Shown one piece after another: positions 37,777 through 46,678 of a DNA stretch of 64,000 bases. The stretch is from Burkholderia ambifaria AMMD. Its GTDB lineage: Bacteria; Pseudomonadota; Gammaproteobacteria; Burkholderiales; Burkholderiaceae. The notes below the pieces were generated by a model that was not told where the DNA came from, did no database searches, and worked only from the letters and a program-made list of their open reading frames with translations. The stretch spans positions 2,294,001-2,358,000 of the forward strand of contig NC_008391.1 of the NCBI RefSeq assembly GCF_000203915.1, read 5' to 3'. The number at the start of each line of letters is the position of its first letter. Positions within the stretch are counted from its first letter, which is position 1. The translations under genes and the position numbers were made by a program.

Positions 37777-39681
37777 GTGGTGCGTTTTCCGTTCCGATCG
37801 ACCGGCCGCCTGCCGGGCCGCGCCGCCGCGCTCGCGGTGGCCGTCGCCGTTGCCGCGCTCGTGCGTCCCGCGTTGGCCGATTCGGGCGACGAAGCGCCCG
37901 TCACGCTCGTCAGCGATGTGCACCTATTCGTGATCCAGCACGACGGCTCGCTCGACGAGGAAGACGATTCGACGCTGCGCGCGAACGATGCGAACGGGAT
38001 CGACGCGATCGCGCAGCGCTACGTCTGGTTCGACAAGAACCTGGAGAAGGTCGACCTGGTCGCGGCGGAAACGATCGATCGCGGCGGCGTCGCGCATCCG
38101 GTCGGGCCCGACGGCATCCGCGATGTCCAGGAGCCGCGTTCGGCCGGCGCGCCGACGTTCCAGGACGGCCTGCTGCGCACCGTCGTGTTTCCGGGCGTCG
38201 AAGCCGGTTCGAGCACGCGCATCGCGTTCCGCAAGGCGCGCACGAAGCCCGTCAACGCCGGTTACTTCGGCTACTACGTCGAACCGTCGCGCGAGCCGGT
38301 GGAGAACCAGCGGCTGATCTTCGACGTGCCGGCGGACATGCCGCTGCGTGCGGACGCGCGCGGCTACGTCGCGCTGCCGCCCGTCACGGCGAACGGCCGC
38401 ACGCGCTACGAGTTCGCATACCGGCACGGCCCGTACGACCGGATCGAGAGCGGCTCGGTCGGCTATCCGACCTACGGCGACCGGCTCGTGGTGTCCACGC
38501 TGCCCGACTATGCGGCGTTCGCCGCGCGCTACCGCAACGCTGCCGTCGATCCGGGCTTGAACGATCCGGCCGTCGTGCAGCTGGCGCGCGCGCTCACCGC
38601 CGACGTCGCCGATCCGCACGACAAGGCGCGTCGCCTGTACGACTGGGTGCAGGCGAACGTGCGTTACGTCGCGATTTTTCTCGGCGAGACGGCCGCCGCG
38701 CCGCATCGCGTGACGGATATCCTGCGCAACCGCTACGGCGACTGCAAGGACCACGTCGCGCTGTTCGGCGCGTTGCTCGCGGCGGTCGGCATCCGCAGCG
38801 AACCGGTGCTGATCAACCTCGGCTCCGTGTACGCGCTGCCCTCCGTGCCCGGCTACGGCGCGGGCGCGATCAACCACGCAATCACGTGGCTGCCCGGTCT
38901 CGGCCTCTACGCGGACACCACGACGAGCGGCATCGCGTTCGGCTACCTGCCGCCGATCGTGATGGACCGGCCGGCGCTGCTCGTCGACACCGGCGTGCTG
39001 TCGCGTACGCCGGCCACGCAGCCGAAGCGCCGCACCGCGCGCGTCGAGATCGATGCGGCGCAACCGGGCGCCGCGCGGTTTCACGCGCTCGTCGTGGACG
39101 ACGGCTGGACCGCGGAGCTCGAACGCACGCTGTTTCGCCGCGCGCCGCCCGAGCGCGTGCGGCAGCTCGCAAACGAACGGCTGAGGCAAAGCGGCTTGCG
39201 GGGCCGCGCACGGATCTCGACCGGCGATCGCCGCGCGACGGACGGGCCGTTCGACGTGACGTACGACGGCACGCTCGATCACGTCGTGTGGCCGGACGGC
39301 ACGACCGCCGTGCCCGCGCTGTCGAGCATCACGGGCGGTATCGCGACGCAGGTCGAGGGGTGGCTGGCCGAACCGGTGCGCACGCAGCCGTGGGTATGTC
39401 TCGGCGGCACGTTCGACGAGACCGGCGAAATCGCGCTGCCGGCCGGCGTCGCGGTGACCGACCTGCCGACCGATACGGCCGTGCACGACCGCTTCGTCGA
39501 CTTCACGTCGCATTACGTATTCGATGCGGCCGCGCACGTCATTCAAGTCACGCGCCGGCTGACGGCGACGTTCGGCCGGCAGGTCTGCACGCCTGAAGAG
39601 TTCACGGCGCTGCGCGCATCGCTTGAACGTATCGAGCGCGACACGCAGGCGCAGATCGTCGTGCGGGCAAGGCAACGTTGA
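37777..39681 (+). CDS. Exported DUF3857/transglutaminase-like protein
   Basis: This 634-residue protein has a signal peptide (about 1-35, ending LADS), an N-terminal DUF3857-type beta-domain (about 40-260) and a transglutaminase-like core. The catalytic Cys is in NRYGDCKDHVALFGALL, and the His is in AINHAITWLPG followed by an Asp in YADTTTS. The triad appears intact, so peptide crosslinking or protease-like activity in the envelope is possible. The substrate is unknown. I set the start at the GTG at 37777 after CGGAGAG; the open frame extends to a GTG at 37729. Confidence 0.85.
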   Translation: MVRFPFRSTGRLPGRAAALAVAVAVAALVRPALADSGDEAPVTLVSDVHLFVIQHDGSLDEEDDSTLRANDANGIDAIAQRYVWFDKNLEKVDLVAAETIDRGGVAHPVGPDGIRDVQEPRSAGAPTFQDGLLRTVVFPGVEAGSSTRIAFRKARTKPVNAGYFGYYVEPSREPVENQRLIFDVPADMPLRADARGYVALPPVTANGRTRYEFAYRHGPYDRIESGSVGYPTYGDRLVVSTLPDYAAFAARYRNAAVDPGLNDPAVVQLARALTADVADPHDKARRLYDWVQANVRYVAIFLGETAAAPHRVTDILRNRYGDCKDHVALFGALLAAVGIRSEPVLINLGSVYALPSVPGYGAGAINHAITWLPGLGLYADTTTSGIAFGYLPPIVMDRPALLVDTGVLSRTPATQPKRRTARVEIDAAQPGAARFHALVVDDGWTAELERTLFRRAPPERVRQLANERLRQSGLRGRARISTGDRRATDGPFDVTYDGTLDHVVWPDGTTAVPALSSITGGIATQVEGWLAEPVRTQPWVCLGGTFDETGEIALPAGVAVTDLPTDTAVHDRFVDFTSHYVFDAAAHVIQVTRRLTATFGRQVCTPEEFTALRASLERIERDTQAQIVVRARQR

Positions 39682-39757
39682 ACGCCGGGCGCGGCGCATG
39701 CGGCGCTCGGCACGATCGGACGCGCGGCCGAACTCGGCCGACGCGCGGGAGACGGAC

Positions 39758-39925
39758 ATGACGAAGCGGGAAGACGAGATCGCCGACCTGTCGAAGGAAT
39801 TGCTGGGCCGGATCGTGCAGGGCGCGATGATGAGCGGCGCGCCGGTGGATGCGCAACAGTGCGCGGCGCTGGCCGTGCGCTGCGCGACAGCGCTGGTCGA
39901 TCGGCTGGAAGCACGCAGCGGCTGA
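39758..39925 (+). CDS. Small helical protein, 55 residues
   Basis: The product MTKREDEIADLSKELLGRIV is short and amphipathic, with no signal peptide or membrane segment. GGGAGA precedes the ATG at 39758. It follows the transglutaminase-like gene by about 75 bp in the same direction. I do not recognise a family. A coiled-coil or protein-interaction role is possible. Confidence 0.55.
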   Translation: MTKREDEIADLSKELLGRIVQGAMMSGAPVDAQQCAALAVRCATALVDRLEARSG

Positions 39926-39996
39926 GCGGAGTCGTCGCAGGTGAAGCCGGGGCGACTCGACAGGCGTTCGCCCGGGCCCGCGTTGTGCGTGACGCG

Positions 39997-41031
39997 TTAC
40001 ACGTCGGCGTGCGTGTCGCCTTCCGCGCGCACCGCGCCCGGCGGCCGCCCGACCACGCGCTTGAACGCGCGGCTGAACGCGGCGAGCGACCCGTAGCCGA
40101 GCCGGTACGCCACGGCCTCGATCGTCTCGCGGTCGCGTGCGATCCATTGCGCGGCGAGCCGCATCCGCAGCTCGGTCAGGTAGCGCACGGGCGTCATCCC
40201 GGTGGCCGCGAGAAAGCGCTCCGCGAACACCGAGCGCGATACGCCCGCTTCGGCGGCCAGTTCCGACACGCTCCAGTTGCGCCCCGGATCGCGATGCAGC
40301 GCGACGATCGCGCGGCCGAGCTTCGGCTCGCGCAGCGCCTGCACCCAGCCCGTCGCATCGCCGCATCCGCACTCGACCCAGCCGCGCACGATGAACGCGG
40401 CGACCACGTCCGCGAGCCGCGCGAGGATGCCCGCGAAGCCCGCGCGTTCGGCGCACGATTCGCGCTCCATCGCGTCGAGCATCGGGCGGATTTCCGGATA
40501 GCGCGCGAGCAGCGTGCCGACGTGCATGAACTCCGGCATCGTCCCGACGAGCGGCTGCATGCCGCCGAGATCGAGCTCCATGCACGCGCTGAAGATCAGC
40601 GCGTCGCCGGCGGCCGGCTCCGCCGCGGCGCACGACGTCGCTGCCACCGACGCGACCGTGTCGCAGATCTTCGCGACTTCGAACCCGCCGATCTCGCGGC
40701 ACGGCGCATCCGGATCGGACACCAGCGCATGCGTGCCGCCGTGCGGCAGCAGGATCGCGTCGCCGGCCTCGAGCCGCACCGTCGTGCCGCCCGCATCGCG
40801 CAGCAGCACGGGCCCGCGCCCGACGAAATGGAACTGCGCGCGGCCCGGCGCATGGCCGAAGCTCAGCCCGAACGGCCGCGGCACCTGGATCCGGCGGTAC
40901 TGCACGCCGCTCAGGCGCATGCCCAGCAGCAACTCGCTGACGAGGTCGTGCACGTCGGGCACGTCGGGAAGCAGGGGCTCGGCCATTTTGAGATTCGGAC
41001 GATCGATCAATAAGAACGGATTGTATGTCAT
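39997..41031 (-). CDS. AraC family regulator with cupin domain
   Basis: The 344-residue protein has an N-terminal AraC-binding/cupin_6 region (about 20-200, with GPVLLRDAGGTTVRLEAGDAILLPHG) and a C-terminal AraC double helix-turn-helix (about 235-335, SVSELAAEAGVSRSVFAERFLAATGMTPVRYLTELRMRLAAQWI). It is divergent from the MFS gene at 41102 with a 70-bp gap and is its likely regulator. The start at 41031 follows AGGA; a later ATG at 40986 lacks a ribosome binding site. Confidence 0.9.
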   Translation of the reverse strand: MTYNPFLLIDRPNLKMAEPLLPDVPDVHDLVSELLLGMRLSGVQYRRIQVPRPFGLSFGHAPGRAQFHFVGRGPVLLRDAGGTTVRLEAGDAILLPHGGTHALVSDPDAPCREIGGFEVAKICDTVASVAATSCAAAEPAAGDALIFSACMELDLGGMQPLVGTMPEFMHVGTLLARYPEIRPMLDAMERESCAERAGFAGILARLADVVAAFIVRGWVECGCGDATGWVQALREPKLGRAIVALHRDPGRNWSVSELAAEAGVSRSVFAERFLAATGMTPVRYLTELRMRLAAQWIARDRETIEAVAYRLGYGSLAAFSRAFKRVVGRPPGAVRAEGDTHADV

Positions 41032-41101
41032 AGACCGTCCTGCCGTGGTTCCCTACGATAGGCCGTCATCAGTATTTTCCCTATCCCACTCGGAACGACG
41101 C

Positions 41102-42313
41102 ATGAATCCCGGAATCTCCTCTGCCGCCGCCTCGGCGGCTCCCCGCGCCCCGGCCTGGGGTGCCGTCTTCGCGATGACGCTCGGCGTGTTCGGCCTCGTC
41201 ACCGCCGAATTCCTGCCCGCGAGTCTGCTCACGCCGATGGCCGACAGCCTCGGCGTGACCGAAGGCGTGGCCGGCCAGGCCGTCACGGCCACCGCGACCG
41301 TCGCGCTCGTCACGAGCCTGCTGATCTCCGCGCTGACGCGCACGATCGACCGCCGGCGTGTGCTGCTCGCGTTCTCCGTGCTGCTCGTCGCCTCGAATCT
41401 CGCGGTCGCGTTCGCGCCCGACCTGACGACGTTGCTGATCGGCCGCGTCGTGCTCGGCGTCGCGCTCGGCGGCTTCTGGACGATGGCGACGGCCACCGCG
41501 ATGCGGCTCGTGCCGACCGCGATGGTGCCGCGCGCGCTGTCGATCATCTTCAGCGGCGTGGCGGTCGCGACGATCGCGTCGGCGCCGATGGGCAGCTACT
41601 TCGGGCACCTGATCGGCTGGCGCAACGTGTTCCTGATCGCGGCCGGGCTCGGCGGCGTCGCGTTCGTGTCGCAGGTGATGACGCTGCCGTCGATGCCGCC
41701 GAGCGGCACGACGCGGCTGCGCACGCTCGTCGACGTGCTGCGCCGGCCGACCGTCGGCCTCGGGATGTTCGCGACGATCCTCGTGTTCACCGGCCATTTC
41801 GCGTTCTTCACGTATCTGCGGCCGTTCCTCGAACAGGTCGCCGGCGTCGGCGTGAACGGGCTGTCGGCGATCCTGCTCGGCTACGGGATCGCGAACTTCG
41901 TCGGCACGTCGCTCGCGGGCCGCGTGCTCGAACACCGGCTGCGGCCGATGCTGATCGGGATGCCGGCGCTGATGGTCGTGCTCGGCATCGCGCTCGTCGC
42001 GCTCGGCCGCGCGCCGATGATCGACGCGGTGCTCGTCGCGTTGTGGGGGATGGCGTTCGGCGGCGTGCCGGTTGCCTGGTCGACGTGGGTCACGCGCACC
42101 GTGCCCGATGAAGCCGAGAGCGCGGGCGGGCTGATCGTCGCGGCGATCCAGCTCGCGATCGCGACGGGCGCGGCGGCCGGCGGCGTCGTGTTCGACGCGA
42201 ACGGCGCGGGCGGTGTGTTCCTGAGCGCGGCCGCGGTGCTGGCCGTCGCGGTCGCGACAATCGTGACCGGCGTGCCGAAGCGGGTTGGCGTCGCACGGGC
42301 GCTGGCCGAGTGA
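41102..42313 (+). CDS. MFS efflux transporter, NepI/AraJ type
   Basis: The 403-residue protein has twelve predicted spans and closely follows the NepI (purine ribonucleoside efflux) pattern: FGLVTAEFLPASLLTPMADSLGVTEGVAGQ in TM1, LLIGRVVLGVALGGFWTM in TM4, MRLVPTAMVPRALSIIFSGVAVA, and VPVAWSTWVTRTVPDEAESAGG near TM9-10. It probably exports a nucleoside, sugar or drug. It is controlled by the divergent AraC/cupin gene. The start ATG at 41102 follows CGGAA. It is the only gene of its unit. Confidence 0.88.
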   Translation: MNPGISSAAASAAPRAPAWGAVFAMTLGVFGLVTAEFLPASLLTPMADSLGVTEGVAGQAVTATATVALVTSLLISALTRTIDRRRVLLAFSVLLVASNLAVAFAPDLTTLLIGRVVLGVALGGFWTMATATAMRLVPTAMVPRALSIIFSGVAVATIASAPMGSYFGHLIGWRNVFLIAAGLGGVAFVSQVMTLPSMPPSGTTRLRTLVDVLRRPTVGLGMFATILVFTGHFAFFTYLRPFLEQVAGVGVNGLSAILLGYGIANFVGTSLAGRVLEHRLRPMLIGMPALMVVLGIALVALGRAPMIDAVLVALWGMAFGGVPVAWSTWVTRTVPDEAESAGGLIVAAIQLAIATGAAAGGVVFDANGAGGVFLSAAAVLAVAVATIVTGVPKRVGVARALAE

Positions 42314-42466
42314 CGGATCGCAGCGGGCCGCCGCGCGCGATCGCGCGCCGGCCCGCTGCTAGTTGCAATGCGCGCCGCGGGAATGGCGGCGCGGCACCTG
42401 AAGCGTGGGGACGGCGATTGCGTCGGATGTAATCGTCCGCAGTCCGCTGTTCGCCCCATGCACCGG

Positions 42467-43234
42467 CTAGCCGCCTTGCTTCACCACTGCCGCAAGCGCC
42501 TTCATCGCCTGCAGGTAAGGGTAGGGCCCGTGACTGATGCGCGCGACGCCGTATTCCGCGAGTTCGGCGAGCGTCGGCGTTTCGGCCACGCGCATGATGT
42601 TCACGGGCAGCGGCGACGCGGCGGTCAGCGCGCGAATCAGCGCCGGCGAGCGCAGGCCCGGCACGAACAGGCCGTCGGCGCCCGCCGCCGCGTACGCGCG
42701 TGCGCGGGTCAGCACGTCGTCCAGAAGCCGTTCGTCGTGCGTGTCGGCCGCGGCCGTGAAGAACACGTCGGTGCGCGCGTTGAGGAAGTAGCCGATGTCC
42801 GCGCGATCGGCCGCCTGCCGGGCCGCCGCAAGACGCGCGGCCGCGTCGTCGACGGTGCGCAGTTCGCCCGTCGCCGGAAAGCTGTCCTCCAGATTGCAGC
42901 CGATCGCGCCGGCCTCGATGCTGCGTGCGATCGTGTCGGCCACGTCCTCCAGCCGCTCGCCGTACCCGCTTTCCAGATCGACGGTGACGGGCAGGTCGGT
43001 CGCTTGCGCGATCCGCGCGAGCACTTCCATCACGTGCGCTTTCGGCATCTGCTCGCCGTCGGCGAACCCGTTGGCGACCGCGACCGACCAGCTGCCCGTC
43101 GCCAGCGCGAGCCCACCCGCGTCGGCCACCGTGCGCGCGCTGCCGGCGTCCCACACGTTGAACAGCGCGAGCGGCTCGCCCGCGCGATGAAGCGAACGGA
43201 AATACGCGGCTTTTTCCTTGTTATTGCGACTCAT
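42467..43234 (-). CDS. PEP mutase/isocitrate-lyase superfamily enzyme
   Basis: This 255-residue TIM-barrel protein has ALFNVWDAGSARTVADAGG (about 23-41), the metal-binding DLESGYGE (about 96-103), and GAIGCNLEDSF. Members include PEP mutase, oxaloacetate decarboxylase and methylisocitrate lyase; the true substrate is unknown. The end of the saccharopine-dehydrogenase-like gene overlaps its start by 14 bp, so the two are co-translated. Confidence 0.88.
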   Translation of the reverse strand: MSRNNKEKAAYFRSLHRAGEPLALFNVWDAGSARTVADAGGLALATGSWSVAVANGFADGEQMPKAHVMEVLARIAQATDLPVTVDLESGYGERLEDVADTIARSIEAGAIGCNLEDSFPATGELRTVDDAAARLAAARQAADRADIGYFLNARTDVFFTAAADTHDERLLDDVLTRARAYAAAGADGLFVPGLRSPALIRALTAASPLPVNIMRVAETPTLAELAEYGVARISHGPYPYLQAMKALAAVVKQGG

Positions 43235-44276
43235 GCTCGTCCCTCCGGTTGAAATGCCGATCGGTGATCGTATCGAACGATACGTCGATGGTGTCGAGCG
43301 CCGCGAGAAAATCGCGCGCGTCGAACAGTTCGCCCAGGCTGCGTACGCCGCCCGACGTCAGTGTACGGCCGCTCAGCAGGCGAACTGTCGCCTCGACGAT
43401 GATCGGGGCGCTCACCGCATAGATGTCGCGTCCCGACGCGCTCGCGCGATGCGTGATGCCGTTCTGGACGACGATGGCGTCCATCACGAATTGCTGCGCC
43501 GAGCGGCCGAGCGCGTCGACCGGTTCAGGCGGCGGCGTGCCGGCATCGCGGATATCGCGCAGCGCGAGCGTCGCGAGCCAGGACTCGATCGTATCGATGC
43601 GCAGATGACGCGCGAGCGTCATCACTTCCGAGAACGGCAGCAGCGTCACGTCGACGTCGCCGAGCGGCGATGGAAACGGCCAGCGGCGCTCGCGTGCCGT
43701 CGTCGGCACCGCGGTCGGCTTGCCGTCCTTCTGCATCAGCCGGGTCGCGTGATTGCGCTCGCCGGTCACGCGCGTGCCGCGCGTCGGATGCCAGCTGTCG
43801 AGGCCCGTCGCGACGTCGACGCGCTCGATCGGCCGCTGCGGGTCGACCACGGCCGTCACGAGCAGGTCGGCGAGGCCGCCGTAGAACGCGGCGGCCGGCA
43901 CCAGCGTCACGCCGACGGCGCGGGCACGGGCGTCGCGCTGCTCGGTCAGCGTCTGAACGGACGGCTGCTCGGCCGTCAGATCGAGATACGGGATACCGGC
44001 GCGCAACGCCGCGTCGGCGAGCGGCAGCGCGGTATCGAGGTAGGGGCCCGCGCAGTTGATCACCGCGTGCGCGCCGCGCAAGGCGGCGTCGAGCGCGGCC
44101 GGCTCGTCTGCCGACGCGACGCGCCACGGCGCCGCGTCGTTGCCGCCTTGCGCGAGCCGCGCGGCATCGCGCCCGATGCGCATTGCGCCGAGGCCGCGCC
44201 GTTCCAGTTCGGCGACGACAAACCGCCCGGTGTGACCCGTGGCGCCATACACTGCAACCGTCATTCGGCTATTCAT
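43221..44276 (-). CDS. Saccharopine dehydrogenase-like oxidoreductase
   Basis: The 351-residue protein begins MTVAVYGATGHTGRFVVAELERRGL after a short extension (MNSR), a Rossmann NAD(P) site with GATGHTG. The middle part INCAGPYLDTALPLADAALRAGIPYLDLTAEQPSV is typical of the saccharopine dehydrogenase-like family that includes reductases of unknown role. It is divergent from the TetR gene at 44396 and heads a two-gene unit with the PEP-mutase-like gene. Palindromes near its promoter suggest TetR repression. Confidence 0.87.
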   Translation of the reverse strand: MNSRMTVAVYGATGHTGRFVVAELERRGLGAMRIGRDAARLAQGGNDAAPWRVASADEPAALDAALRGAHAVINCAGPYLDTALPLADAALRAGIPYLDLTAEQPSVQTLTEQRDARARAVGVTLVPAAAFYGGLADLLVTAVVDPQRPIERVDVATGLDSWHPTRGTRVTGERNHATRLMQKDGKPTAVPTTARERRWPFPSPLGDVDVTLLPFSEVMTLARHLRIDTIESWLATLALRDIRDAGTPPPEPVDALGRSAQQFVMDAIVVQNGITHRASASGRDIYAVSAPIIVEATVRLLSGRTLTSGGVRSLGELFDARDFLAALDTIDVSFDTITDRHFNRRDEHESQ

Positions 44277-44289
44277 GATCCACTCCGAT

Positions 44290-44322
44290 ACAGACCGGTT
44301 TGTTTTATAGTACAGACCTGTA
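44290..44322. promoter_or_regulatory. TetR-type operator pair
   Basis: ACAGACCGGTTTGT (44290-44303, one mismatch from a palindrome) and TACAGACCTGTA (44311-44322, near-perfect dyad) lie around a TATAGT-like box between the divergent saccharopine-dehydrogenase-like and TetR genes. They are good candidate sites for the adjacent TetR protein. Confidence 0.55.
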
Positions 44323-44395
44323 GCGTCGTCAACCCCGCGGTGCTATCATCGGATGCACTTTTGCGGGACAGGCGGCCGTCGGCGGCCGGGCTTCG

Positions 44396-44989
44396 ATGAA
44401 ACAGGAAACACAGACGAAGGGGAGCGCGCCCGATACGCGCGAGCGCATTCTGCAAACCGCCAGCGCGCTGTTCTATCGGGAAGGGACGCGTGCGGTGGGC
44501 GTGGATCTGATCGTCGCGCAGGCGGGCGTCGCGAAGACGAGCCTGTATCGGCATTTCGCGACGAAGGACGACCTGATCGAGGCGTTTCTGCTGCGCGAGG
44601 ATGCGGATTTCTGGGCGCACTGGGACGCGGTGGCCGCGCGCTACCGGCGCACGCCGCGCGAGGAACTGGATGCGCAATTGCAGTGGATCGGCGAGCGCAT
44701 CGAGCGGCCCGGTTATCGCGGCTGTCCGCAGATCAACATCGCCGCGGAGTATGCGGACGGCAATCATCCGGCCCGCAAGGTCGCCGTCGCGCACAAGCAG
44801 GAATTGCGGCGCCGGCTGACGGAACTGGCGAGCGCGATCGGGATCGACGAACCGCAGACTTACGCGCTGCGGCTCGCGACCGTCATCGACGGTGCGCTCA
44901 GCAGCGGGCACGCACTGCACGCGCACGGCCCCGTGCGCTTCCTGCAGGAATTCGCGCAACTGCTGATGCCGACGAAGGGCACGAAGTGA
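44396..44989 (+). CDS. TetR family repressor
   Basis: The 197-residue protein has a TetR N-terminal helix-turn-helix (about 12-58, TRERILQTASALFYREGTRAVGVDLIVAQAGVAKTSLYRHF) and a helical ligand-binding domain with the YxxxHxP-like GYRGCPQINIAAEY. It is divergent from the two-gene metabolic unit at 42467-44276 and probably represses it. The ligand is unknown, perhaps an aldehyde or ketone. The gene is close to the MarR gene downstream but convergent with it. Confidence 0.92.
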   Translation: MKQETQTKGSAPDTRERILQTASALFYREGTRAVGVDLIVAQAGVAKTSLYRHFATKDDLIEAFLLREDADFWAHWDAVAARYRRTPREELDAQLQWIGERIERPGYRGCPQINIAAEYADGNHPARKVAVAHKQELRRRLTELASAIGIDEPQTYALRLATVIDGALSSGHALHAHGPVRFLQEFAQLLMPTKGTK

Positions 44990-45019
44990 AGCACGGGCCG
45001 TGCCGTGCCGCGCGCGGCT

Positions 45020-45487
45020 TCACCCACGCGTAGCCGGATCCTCCGACAGCGTGCGCAACTGATCGCGCAACACATCGACTTCTCCCGCCGCGAACGGCTG
45101 TTCGATCTCGGCGTGCGTCTGCTGCCACAGCGGGAACGCGTCGGCCAGCAGCCGATGGCCGGCCGGCGTGAGTTCGAGCAGACGACTGCGCTTGTCGTCC
45201 GGATCCTGCACGATCGTGACCAGCCCGCGCCGCTCGAGCGGTTTCAACGCGGCGGTCAGCGTGGTGCGATCCATCGCGAGCAGCGACGCGACCGATTTCA
45301 TCGCGGCCGGTTTCGGCCGGTTCAGCGACATCAATAGCGAAAACTGGCCGTTGGTGAGATCCAGCGGACGCAGCACATCGTCGAAGATGCGCGCGAGATT
45401 GCGCGCCGCGCGCTGCATGTGCAGGCACAGGCAGCAATCGCGCACCATCAGCGTCGTTTCGAAAGGAAGCTTTTCATTGCGTGCCAT
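45020..45487 (-). CDS. MarR family regulator
   Basis: The 155-residue protein has a MarR winged helix-turn-helix (about 45-135, TNGQFSLLMSLNRPKPAAMKSVASLLAMDRTTLTAALKPLERRGLV and a DPDDKRSRLLELT wing). A DCCLCLHMQRAAR segment near the N-terminus has three cysteines (about 17-20), which could sense oxidants or electrophiles. It is divergent from the YCII and GST genes, with a perfect GTTGATATCAAC palindrome between, and probably controls that stress-type set. Confidence 0.9.
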   Translation of the reverse strand: MARNEKLPFETTLMVRDCCLCLHMQRAARNLARIFDDVLRPLDLTNGQFSLLMSLNRPKPAAMKSVASLLAMDRTTLTAALKPLERRGLVTIVQDPDDKRSRLLELTPAGHRLLADAFPLWQQTHAEIEQPFAAGEVDVLRDQLRTLSEDPATRG

Positions 45488-45498
45488 GTTGCAATTGT

Positions 45499-45510
45499 GT
45501 TGATATCAAC
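45499..45510. promoter_or_regulatory. MarR operator GTTGATATCAAC
   Basis: A perfect 12-bp palindrome lies 11 bp upstream of the MarR gene start and 60 bp before the YCII gene. TTGATATCAA-type dyads are typical for MarR/OhrR-class proteins, so it is probably the site of this regulator. Confidence 0.65.
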
Positions 45511-45569
45511 CTATCTTGTCAAGGGCGAGGAGCGGCAGCCCGCCGTTCCCGCGATCGGACGGAGGAAGC

Positions 45570-45938
45570 ATGAGTGCTCAACAGCAGTTGTATCTCGCGG
45601 TTTTCCTCGGCAGCAAGGAGAGCCCGGCCATGAAGGCGTGGATGGCGCTACCGGAGGAGGAGCGGCGCACGCGGGAGAAGGAAGGGATCGCCGCGTGGCA
45701 TGCGTGGGTCGACCGGCATCGCGACGCGATCGTCGAGCTCGGCGGGCCGCTCGGCAAGACCAAGTCCATCGGCAAGGGCGGCATCACCGACACCGCCAAT
45801 GCGCTGAGCGGCTTTACCGTCGTGCGCGCCGCATCGCACGATGCTGCTGCCGCGCTGTTCGAAGGCCATCCGCATTTCACGCTGTTCCCCGGCGACACGA
45901 TCGAGGTGATGCCGGTGCTCGCGGTGCCCGGTATGTAA
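45570..45938 (+). CDS. YCII-related protein
   Basis: The 122-residue protein MSAQQQLYLAVFLGSKESPA fits the YCII/dabb-like fold of DGPF-type proteins, with LPEEERRTREKEGIAAWHAWVDRH and a C-terminal FPGDTIEVMPVLAVPGM. These small ferredoxin-like proteins are often found with stress or catabolic genes and have no firmly assigned reaction. GGAGGAAG lies before the ATG. It is divergent from the MarR gene, and a GST gene follows. Confidence 0.82.
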   Translation: MSAQQQLYLAVFLGSKESPAMKAWMALPEEERRTREKEGIAAWHAWVDRHRDAIVELGGPLGKTKSIGKGGITDTANALSGFTVVRAASHDAAAALFEGHPHFTLFPGDTIEVMPVLAVPGM

Positions 45939-46012
45939 ACGATGAATTGATGAACCATGCGCCGCAGCCTGCATGGAGACCAATTCCCGACAATCTGGAT
46001 GGAGACACTGCA

Positions 46013-46630
46013 ATGAAGCTTTACGGATTTGCCGGCACCCGCACGCAACGCGCGCTGTGGGGGCTGAAGGAACTGGACGCGGATTTCGAATTCGTGTCGG
46101 TCAACCTGCTCGCGGGCGAGCACAAGCGGCCCGAATTCCTGCACCTCAATCCGGCCGGGAAGGTGCCCGTGCTGGTGGACGGCGACCTCGTGATTCCCGA
46201 GTCGGCCGCGATCGTGCTGTATCTCGCGGACAAGTATCCTGAGAAGGCGTTGCTGCCGGTCGATCTCGCGCGGCGTGCCGAGGCCTATCGGTGGATCATG
46301 TTCGCGGTGACGGAACTCGAGCAGCCGCTGTGGCGCATCGCGCGGCATACGTTCATCTATCCGCCCGAGAAGCGCTCGCCGGCCGACATCGAACTGGCGC
46401 GCGAGGATTTCAACGCGATGGCCGTGATCCTCGACAAGCATCTCGAAGGGCGTGAATTCATCGTCGGCGATACGCTGACGGTGGCCGATTGCGTGACGGC
46501 GTATCTGATCGACTGGGCGAGCGAATGCAACCTGATCGAACCGTTCCCGCAACTGCGCGCGTATCTGGACCGGTTGTATGCGCGGCCGAAGGCGCCGCAG
46601 CGGATTGCGGAGGCGCGGAAGGCGGCGTGA
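46013..46630 (+). CDS. Glutathione S-transferase family protein
   Basis: This 205-residue protein has an N-terminal thioredoxin-like GST domain (MKLYGFAGTRTQRALWGLKELDADFEFVSVNLLAGEHKRPEFLHLNPAGKVPVLVDGDLVIPESAAIVLYLADKYPE) and a helical C-terminal domain (about 90-200). The catalytic residue is probably Thr, Ser or Tyr near residue 10, as in theta/zeta-type bacterial GSTs. It detoxifies electrophiles or peroxides with glutathione. GGAGA precedes the ATG. The MarR gene upstream and YCII neighbour support a stress-response role. Confidence 0.92.
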   Translation: MKLYGFAGTRTQRALWGLKELDADFEFVSVNLLAGEHKRPEFLHLNPAGKVPVLVDGDLVIPESAAIVLYLADKYPEKALLPVDLARRAEAYRWIMFAVTELEQPLWRIARHTFIYPPEKRSPADIELAREDFNAMAVILDKHLEGREFIVGDTLTVADCVTAYLIDWASECNLIEPFPQLRAYLDRLYARPKAPQRIAEARKAA

Positions 46631-46678
46631 AGACGGCGCTCGGTGATGTCGACGGGCGCGTGATTCGCGGGCCTGCGG

